Shown: in pieces, positions 33,547 through 45,904 of the stretch
Layout: every line of letters starts with the position of its first letter
How positions within the stretch are numbered: position 1 is the stretch's first letter
Assembly: GCA_002897115.2 (NCBI GenBank)
Contig: BCIH01000003.1
Location: 195,637-241,540, forward strand
Reading direction: 5' to 3'
Source: Prototheca cutis
Lineage: Eukaryota; Chlorophyta; Trebouxiophyceae; Chlorellales; Chlorellaceae
DNA: 45,904 bases
Translations under genes and position numbers: made by a program
The notes under the pieces: model-generated
What the model was told of the DNA's origin: nothing
The model's database searches: none
What the model saw: only the letters and a program-made list of their open reading frames with translations

Positions 33547-33974
33547 ATGAGCGAGGGAGGGTCGCCCCGCTCGCCCGGTACGGGGTCCTCGGGAGATCGG
33601 TTTCGCCATGCGTGCGATGGAACCCCTGGGTTTCCAGCTCACACCAAATGGTCGCCGCGATGCTAACGCCTGTCCCCATTCGGATGTGCCCTCACATAGG
33701 AGACCCCGCACCGGCGAGCTTGGCCCGGACGAGCCTGGAAGCTGGGGTGAGCGCGGTGTTTGAGCGCCAGAGGGCGCTGGGCACCGAGCTCGCGGAGGTG
33801 CGGACCCAGATCAGCGAGTTTGCGGCGTCCACCGGCCAGCTCACTGCCGCCATCAACAAACTGGAAAGCACGGCACTCACGTTTGGGGACATCCAGGGGT
33901 ACCTGGCGGTCATCGAGCAGGAGACTGCTGTCCTCCAAGCGGCACTCCAAAAGATCCAAGCCCGCCCACGGTAG
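33547..33974 (+). CDS. BLOC1S1: BLOC-1 complex subunit 1 (BLOS1/GCN5L1)
   Basis: Two exons, 33547-33577 and 33700-33974, phase 1, 101 residues, slightly shorter than the usual 125. Past the first residues the helix starting at SLEAGVSAVFERQRAL and the stretch EFAASTGQLTAAINKLES, then FGDIQGYLAVIEQE, align along the length of BLOC1S1 (family pattern: NVGVAQAYMNQRKL, then QFAKQTGQW, then IGDVENWARSIE). It is a coiled-coil subunit of BLOC-1 and BORC, acting in endosome-lysosome sorting and lysosome positioning; GCN5L1 activity in mitochondria is reported in mammals. The N-terminal basic segment of animal proteins is absent or replaced by a Ser/Gly/Pro-rich start. Confidence 0.78.
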
Positions 33975-34317
33975 CNGAGAGAATCACCGCTTCAAGTCGG
34001 CATGGATGGACAGGTCCAGTTCGACTGCATCATGCGGTGTGCCGAAACAGTGCGCAGTGTCATGGATGGAACTTGGCGTTGGGTTGCCTCATGGGGACCC
34101 CTGGTCGAGGGCGCCGTCGCCCACGCACACAGAAACCAATGGCCTGCCTGAACAACTGTGCCTGGCTATCTGACGTGTGCTGCAGACCCACACGGTGCAT
34201 GCTGCTTGACAGAATACAGCGCTGGATGATGATGTCCCTGCTGAGGGTATCAGGCTAAACTCCGAAACGGCACACAAAGCAATACAGGCTTGTGGACGGA
34301 AGCAGCGGAGAGCTGCG
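33975..34317. other. Short intergenic region, no gene seen
   Basis: 343 bp between the BLOC1S1 stop and the presumed start of the DUF4504 gene; one N at 33976. Confidence 0.6.
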
Positions 34318-35049
34318 ANGAAGTTGGCAGTAGATCTGGCGGCGTTGGTCTGTGGCCTGCGGCCCTGCCTGATGATTGATTACGCCACGCTGGATGCCCA
34401 AACCGTGGCTGAGCTGGCAGGCTCTGCCTCCACACAAACCGGCGTCCCACTTGCGGCACTGCTGCTCGGCGACTGCTGGATGCTGGTGCGGGGAGGGTCG
34501 GCTGCCGCGCAGCCGGCTGTCGGTGGGCCCCGCATCTTTGCCGGCCTGACTGCCTTGGGCCTGGAAATCCTTCTGCCGAGCGAGAACCCACGTGCAGTGC
34601 AGCTCGCTGCCGTCGCGTCGTGCTTGAATGCCACGGCAGGAAAAGGCCTGGCTGCCAGCCCAAAGCAGCACCCCGCGGTACTTGACCTGGACTTGCTGAG
34701 GAGTCGGGGTGCGGAGCTGCCCACGCTGGCGGGCCTGTTGCTGGGATACCCTGTCGTCTACGTGGTGGGAAGCCGCGAGGAAGGTGACCGCCTGGCCCGA
34801 CACTTGTCGGGCACTTCGTTGGTCTATCACAGCGTATCCTGCGAGCTGGCTGGAGCGGCCGGGGTGCCAGCAGTCCAGGCATACACCGTCCCCGCAAGCC
34901 TGGTGCAGGACGAAACCGTAAAGGGCGCGGGTGTGCGGTGGCGGGAAGACATTCTCCATGCACTCGAGCAAGCCAGGTGCCACGGCTGGCCCTGGCAAAC
35001 TGCCATAGTAGAGCACACTGCCATGGCACCCCGGCCAGTGGTATTGTAG
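34318..35049 (+). CDS. DUF4504 / UPF0739 (C1orf74-like) protein
   Basis: Single exon of about 243 residues. Family resemblance: GLRPCLMIDYATLDAQ near the start, LLGDCWMLV, and LAGLLLGYPVVYVVGS late, followed by a segment ending in VPAVQAYTVP; this matches the uncharacterised UPF0739/C1orf74 family, whose function is unknown. The only plausible start is codon 34318-34320, read as ANG: if the ambiguous base is T, it is ATG and the protein begins MKLAVDLAALVCGL. No other in-frame ATG exists before the conserved core, and the frame is closed upstream at 34243. A spliced 5' exon ending in phase 1 before 34330 is the alternative. No signal peptide or TM segment. Confidence 0.65.
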   Translation, partial: XKLAVDLAALVCGLRPCLMIDYATLDAQTVAELAGSASTQTGVPLAALLLGDCWMLVRGGSAAAQPAVGGPRIFAGLTALGLEILLPSENPRAVQLAAVASCLNATAGKGLAASPKQHPAVLDLDLLRSRGAELPTLAGLLLGYPVVYVVGSREEGDRLARHLSGTSLVYHSVSCELAGAAGVPAVQAYTVPASLVQDETVKGAGVRWREDILHALEQARCHGWPWQTAIVEHTAMAPRPVVL

Positions 35050-35564
35050 CACTGGCAGTCCTGGCGAGATGTCGAGCTCCCCAGTGCTTTTGCTGGCTTG
35101 GCATCCAGCAGCCCAAGAATTGTCATCTTGTCTGGCTCGAGGCCCATGTGTAGTTCACGGAGCTGGATGCTCCTCTGGAGAACGAAACGAGGCACAAAGT
35201 ATGCTAGGAACACCAGCAGTGCAACCTGGTAACAGAGATTCAATTTATTCCGCTGGTTGCGGACGGGTGTGTGCACCTGGGACTGGCGGTGAAGTCCCCA
35301 CTTTCATTTTGGGGAAACAGAGAGGCCCATGGCGCCGCCAGTTTTTTTGGCCATCGATCATGCAGGCCAAACACAAGACAACATGCAAGCAATAAACACA
35401 GTATTGACGGTGCCCTGGAGCAACCCCTTCTCTGCAACAAACGTGCGTGCAGGGTGGGGGTTATTGATGCCTGTCCAAGCATGGAGGGAGGAAGCGACAG
35501 CCTCCTTTGAGACCAGCAGAAATCAGTAGCTGGACAAGTTGGTGGGGAAGTGTTCGGGCAGAAC
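35050..35564. other. Intergenic region, no gene seen
   Basis: 515 bp between the DUF4504 stop (+) and the stop of Fanzor-like fragment A (-). Nothing recognisable. Confidence 0.55.
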
Positions 35565-35880
35565 TCAGGCACGGGTCAGGGGGGGGAGCCGCTTGTCAAA
35601 AGGCTCCGGTCGGACACCGTTGAAGATCAGGCCCATCGCCACATAGCACATGTTCTGCGCCGCGTTCTTGTCGCGGTTGTGCACGACGCCGCAGCCCTCG
35701 TTCTGACACTGCCGGACAAAGCGCTTCTGCGCGGCGGTGGGGCAGTCGCCCAGGCGCAAGGGTTTATTGCACGCCNAGCAAACCTGCGGTGTGGCGCNCT
35801 TGGCGTAGGCGTGACCCACAGCCCGTGGAAACCGCCTGTGCATGGCAATGCGCATACGCGTGCGGCCGTGCACTCGCCCC
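35565..35880 (-). pseudogene. Fanzor/TnpB-like C-terminal zinc-ribbon fragment A
   Basis: The last about 100 codons of a minus-strand frame end at TGA 35567-35565. They contain a zinc ribbon (VCxAC, then RQCQNEGCGVV) followed directly by HNRDKNAAQNM, the RuvC-III-type signature of TnpB/Fanzor/OrfB proteins (family pattern NRDxNAAxNI). Upstream AVGHAYAK corresponds to the EYxTS region before the ribbon. The RuvC-I and RuvC-II parts are not found: the frame is closed upstream at about 35910, and a different frame is open at 35880-35980, suggesting a frameshift or a missed intron. Two N bases (35776, 35798) fall in the ribbon. Most likely a decayed eukaryotic TnpB homologue. Confidence 0.6.
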
Positions 35881-36652
35881 GCACCCGCGCAAGCACCACC
35901 ATCTCATCCGGGAGGCGGTGCAGCAGCAGCAACTGCGACGCCACGTGCGGGCACTGGCCCACGGTGCTTTCCTTGTCGTCCTGCACACATGCATGCCACG
36001 GCCATCTGGCTAACAGCGTTCATCGTCAATGGCTTGGCCTGGACCCACGCAGGGGGCCTGTCATACCGTGGCAAGCATGCAGTTCTGCCGGCTTTCATGC
36101 AATGGCATCTGGACTCTACCCGATAGTCTGCTCTGCGTTGGTGGCTCACCAGAAGCGGTAGTGTCGCTGTTTCCGGCGATCCCACAGCAATATCAGCACC
36201 AGGTCGTCGAGGATGCACTAGCCTTGGCTGGATGTCAACCCCAAGAAGAGCGCAACAATCCGGGCAAAATCTCAGAGGTGCCACTTACTCTCTCCACGCT
36301 CCTGGCAGCGCAAGTTCACGGGCAGGCTGAACAATGCCCCCGTCAAATGTGTCCTGATTTGGGTTGTCAATGCACAAATGTAATAATAATAATAATGCAG
36401 AGAGAAGACCACAAGGCATATCCCAGATGCTGAGGCCTGGTACCATGCAGGGCAAAAATAATGCAACCAGCTCAGCCAGCAACAGCGTCACCTCACCCCG
36501 GGGGTTGCTGGGCATCACTGATGGCCGCAAATTTTCACACTCTGCATGGCAATAGGAAGGTGGATGACCACCTCAATGATGGATCACCTCCGGGGCTGTT
36601 TTCCCTTTCCAGGGCAAGGAGCCCCCAGGATGCAAAACCCCTGTTTGGAAGG
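35881..36652 (-). other. Possible exon scraps between the two Fanzor-like fragments
   Basis: On the minus strand a short frame ending before a strong donor (GAGAGA/GTAAGT, near 36286) is followed 70 bases later by a frame reading DDLVLILLWDRRKQRHYRFW (about 36150-36205) and another GTGAGC donor. Phases do not join cleanly and no family was recognised. A (TAA)n microsatellite lies at 36380-36396 (+). Confidence 0.3.
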
Positions 36653-36890
36653 CTATGACCTCCCAGGATGGATGGATGGATGTTCATCAGCACTGCGGTG
36701 CTGGAAGCACTGAGGCCACTCGCCGGTCTTCCGCAGGTGCTGCACGATGTGCCCCTTGTTCAGACACGTCATCAAGTCTCTGTTCCAGAGATGATGCTCG
36801 CCGTTCGGGGGGGGCACTCTGCGTTGGTGCAGCACCAGCTGATGGCACAGCACTGTGGGCGCCTGCTCCTTGCACGACCTGCCCTGCCTT
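36653..36890 (-). pseudogene. Fanzor/TnpB-like C-terminal fragment B
   Basis: A minus-strand frame at about 36890-36653 contains HHLWNRDLMTCLNKGHIVQH and then TGEWPQCF. This resembles the WNRDxNAAxN ending, plus following helix and aromatic tail, of Fanzor-type proteins; VLCHQLVLHQ before it would be the zinc-ribbon remnant. The Cys pattern is degraded and the preceding 100 codons have no match. The cyclin gene begins right upstream, leaving no room for a full-length protein. It is on the same strand as fragment A, about 0.8 kb away. Confidence 0.45.
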
Positions 36891-37136
36891 TCAAAAAGGA
36901 ACCCAACCCATCTCTGAGCGATGTGGCCAGGGAATGCGGTCCAACAGGCATCTTGTTTGAAAAACATGCCCCTGCTGTGCAGGTGGGAGTCGGCGAATTT
37001 CGGCATGTTTCATCATTTTTGCCCTGCACTGTAGAGTCATCTCACCCGTGCAGTACTTCAGAGCAACCTTGCGGAGCGTCGTTTGCAACACCAGTCTGTC
37101 ACCCGGGCAGTCTGCCTCTTTCAGAGAGAACAACGA
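36891..37136. other. Spacer between Fanzor-like fragment B and the cyclin stop
   Basis: No gene recognised. Expected to hold the cyclin 3' UTR. Confidence 0.5.
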
Positions 37137-38005
37137 TCACGCCGTTTGGACGGGTGCTGGGTCAGGGTGGCCGGAGGAACCGCACCGGTTGACGTCTAGG
37201 CCACAGGCCAACTGCAGCGTCACGGCTGCGGTGCCCCCAGAAGACCCGGGCGCCGTGGTCTCAGTGGCATCGGCGGTGGTGTGGTGGCTGGTTCGGTCCA
37301 TGCCAAAAGGCGTGCCTGGTGTCGGTGTCCCCAGCAATCGCACGAGGTCTACGAGGTCCTCGGCGGTGACTTGCACCCGGAAGCCCAGCTGGCGCAGCAG
37401 GCACAGTTCCATCTCGTTCACAGTCGACAGCGTCACTCCACCCACGCGTGCATCTGTTTGTGTGTTGTGTGGGTGTGGGGGAGGGGGTGTGGGGGGGGGA
37501 TGCATATGGCCCGACGTCCGGTCAAGGAGGGGTGTGGAATGCGGTGCCGGCTTCTATCAGGAGATGTTCCGCAACCCAAGGTGCTGCCCCCGCCCCCTCC
37601 CCCCCAAAACAAGAAAACAAGACTACTCTCACAGTAGCTGTTGGTGCAGCAGCGGTCATCCATGAGCTTGGCGGCGATCATGGTGCCAGCCAGGACTAGG
37701 CGGTGCTTGTTAGTGCCTGTCACCTGCAGCTTGCTTCCCGCACGCAGCCTGTTGATGTACACCACGGAGGCGGCTATGCAGGCGGGCGAGCAGCGACAGT
37801 ACTTGAGCAGGCGCTCAATGTAGGCGGCCAGGGGAATGCGGGGGGGAACCACGGAGTGCAGCGGGGCCTGCTCGGGAGGGGCGGGCCCGGTGCACTCGTA
37901 TTCGGCGGCTTCTATCGCATCTGTCAACAAGGCACAGATACCAGGAGATAGCAGAGCAGAGAGCTCCGGATGAGAGAGGCAGGCGACGTGGCCCTTCTGA
38001 ACCAT
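37137..38005 (-). CDS. U/P-type (PHO80-like) cyclin
   Basis: Two exons (5' to 3'): 38005-37633 and 37453-37137, phase 1, 229 residues. The cyclin box begins at PRIPLAAYIERLLKYCRCSP, continues through SVVYINRL and KHRLVLAGTMIAAKLMDD, and crosses the junction as NSYYARVGG, the exact pattern of plant CYCU/CYCP and fungal PHO80 cyclins. The C-terminus after the box is Thr/Ala/Gly-rich. These cyclins partner CDKA or PHO85-type kinases in phosphate and nutrient signalling and cell-cycle entry. The intron (37632-37454) is G-rich at its 5' end and C-rich at its 3' end. Divergent to SMC3, 1.3 kb apart. Confidence 0.88.
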
Positions 38006-39296
38006 GGAAGCCCGCCCACGAGACCCTCCTAGGCCCCACGGGCCCGCCCTAATAGCTACAGCCGCTGCTACCAGGCAGTACTCCCTGCATAAGCTCAAAA
38101 CAATCACAGCAACGAGCTACTGTAGATGCTAAATATGTTGCGCAAAGAGAGGGTTCCGCCTGGCGGGGCGACGCTTTAGGGGTGGAGCACAGTCGTGCAA
38201 GCAACCACAAAATCTCGTCGGACCGATCTCGGAGCGGGGATTTCTGAACGGGGGATTCAGGGGGCTTGATTTTCCTGTTTTGCGTTCTCATCCACCTGAC
38301 CCTACACAACAGTTTTTACCTCAAATCACCGATGCAGTGTGCGGGCACCGTTCTGAGAACTATGGACGTTCGTGTAGACAGTGTGGAGAGTGGCCTTCCG
38401 GATGGTGCCAGGGAAGGCGCTCTGAAGACGGAGGGTCACCTGCGCTTCACCAGAAATGATCAGTTCCAGTGTCTGGCGGCACATGGTCAGCGCTGCATTC
38501 ACGTTGCAACCGCATGCCGTGCCACACTACAGACGGAGCTGGACTTCGTGGTCAGTTGCAGCGGTCTCTCTCGACGCCAGCCGGGCATTGTCCCTCACGG
38601 CAGTTTGACCAGACCGGTGATGTGGCATGCAGTCAGCGCCAACAGTGCGCACACACACCTGGACAGCAGTGCTCGCATTGGACAATGTTGAATTGCTGTA
38701 CAGTTGGCCTCGCGCATTCCTGAACATTTGCATTATCGACCTTTGACAGAGCATCATTGCTTCACACAGTGCTGGTGGCTCACTGGCATTGCCCAGAGCA
38801 GGGAATTGTTTTTTGGAAGCATAGATCGACTAGACGTCCGTCGTACCCCCATCATCCGATGCGGCGAAAATTACACCCCACCCCCAGGAATGCTGTGGGT
38901 GGCGGCGGATCAGAATCATCGCCTCCACCTCCAGTCGCGCGGCATTCGGTAGCCGAACTCATGTCGTGTCTCAGATAAAATGTTCCGACGTGTATGCATC
39001 AGGATGACCCCCCTCAAAAGCTTTGACTCTTCCCGACTTTTTCAGTGTCGGAGATCCCTTCCCGAAATTCTCGAGGGGTGCCTTCCCGACCCGACACCTG
39101 TCCCGATATTCAAAAATTTGGGCTCCATACCGGTCCGCCTTTACATGCTGCATGTGAATGCAGTTTTGGCACGCACACACTCTTCATGCCATTCTACCCC
39201 ATAAGGTAATGGGCAGTCATGCCATGTTGAAAGGGAGGCGGGCGATGATCGTGCCATTCTAGGTCCTCCAGGTTCAAACTCGCCTGGACGCGCGCG
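38006..39296. other. Divergent intergenic region, cyclin / SMC3
   Basis: 1.29 kb without a supported gene. A plus-strand frame at 38266-38691 has no domain. The part nearest SMC3 contains a cluster of CTTCCCGA motifs (listed separately). Confidence 0.5.
39029..39106 (+). promoter_or_regulatory. Cluster of CTTCCCGA motifs
   Basis: Three exact copies of CTTCCCGA at 39029-39036, 39058-39065 and 39082-39089, plus a one-mismatch copy (TGTCCCGA) at 39099-39106, 190-270 bp upstream of the SMC3 start codon. The core resembles, but does not equal, the E2F consensus TTSSCGC. Candidate regulatory cluster for the cyclin/SMC3 divergent promoter. Confidence 0.4.
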
Positions 39297-45873
<6,577 letters not shown>

Positions 45874-45904
45874 GTAATTTTGTGTGTATGTATGTGTGTG
45901 TGTG

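Noticed and set aside
33051..33711. Minus-strand frames of 165-188 codons upstream of and across BLOC1S1
   Set aside because: No family match, and they overlap the two BLOC1S1 exons whose phases and sequence fit the family.
38266..38691. 141-codon plus-strand frame between cyclin and SMC3
   Set aside because: Lacks a domain and coding-like composition; no splice partners.
39261..39296. GGTTCAAACTC, resembling a tRNA T-loop
   Set aside because: No acceptor stem, D-arm or anticodon arm around it; it is the 5' leader directly ahead of the SMC3 start.

Overview
The window is nuclear DNA of a eukaryote, most likely a GC-rich unicellular green alga (Chlorophyta; a trebouxiophyte-like genome is my guess). 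The evidence is split genes with short GT-AG introns, strong GC bias at third codon positions, a plant-type MED20, a plant-type U/P cyclin, a plastid-type riboflavin deaminase with a serine/arginine-rich leader, and PhoD, KNL1, FIG4 and SMC3 orthologues. Exon models below were built by hand: reading frame, splice phase and family similarity agree across almost every junction. The assembly has scattered single N bases and one 25-N gap (30220-30244).

Layout, left to right: (1) 3' part of a LamG-type single-pass membrane protein gene, + strand, 38-2737. (2) KH-domain RNA-binding protein, -, 4253-6010. (3) Riboflavin pyrimidine deaminase, +, 6682-7644. (4) JmjC/cupin-8 oxygenase, -, 7727-9845, followed upstream on the same strand by (5) Mediator subunit MED20, -, 9995-11537. 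(6) VTI1-type Qb-SNARE, +, 11814-13827, with a second, TM-less SNARE exon inside its last intron. (7) PhoD-type phosphatase/phosphodiesterase, +, 14279-17917 (first exon not found). (8) Kinetochore scaffold KNL1/Spc7, -, 18389-23654. (9) RMD1/DUF155 membrane protein, +, 24064-25885. (10) FIG4-like SAC phosphoinositide phosphatase with a very long C-terminal extension, -, 26716-32473. (11) BLOC1S1, +, 33547-33974. (12) DUF4504/C1orf74-like protein, +, 34318-35049. (13) Two decayed Fanzor/TnpB-like C-terminal fragments, -, 35565-36890. (14) U/P-type cyclin, -, 37137-38005. (15) Cohesin SMC3, +, 39297 to beyond the right edge.

The genes do not form one pathway, but themes recur: chromosome segregation and cell cycle (KNL1, SMC3, cyclin) and endolysosomal membrane traffic (VTI1, FIG4, BLOC1S1). 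Genes are closely packed; several pairs are divergent (KH/deaminase, MED20/VTI1, KNL1/RMD1, FIG4/BLOC1S1, cyclin/SMC3) and probably share promoter regions.

The most interesting signals are: the duplicated, phase-compatible SNARE exon in VTI1, which predicts a soluble isoform; the Fanzor-like (eukaryotic RNA-guided nuclease family) remnants; a recurring intron design with sense-strand GT/poly-G next to the 5' splice site and CA/poly-C near the 3' splice site; a perfect 13-bp hairpin in the predicted leader of the riboflavin gene; and a riboflavin deaminase lacking its usual reductase-like half.
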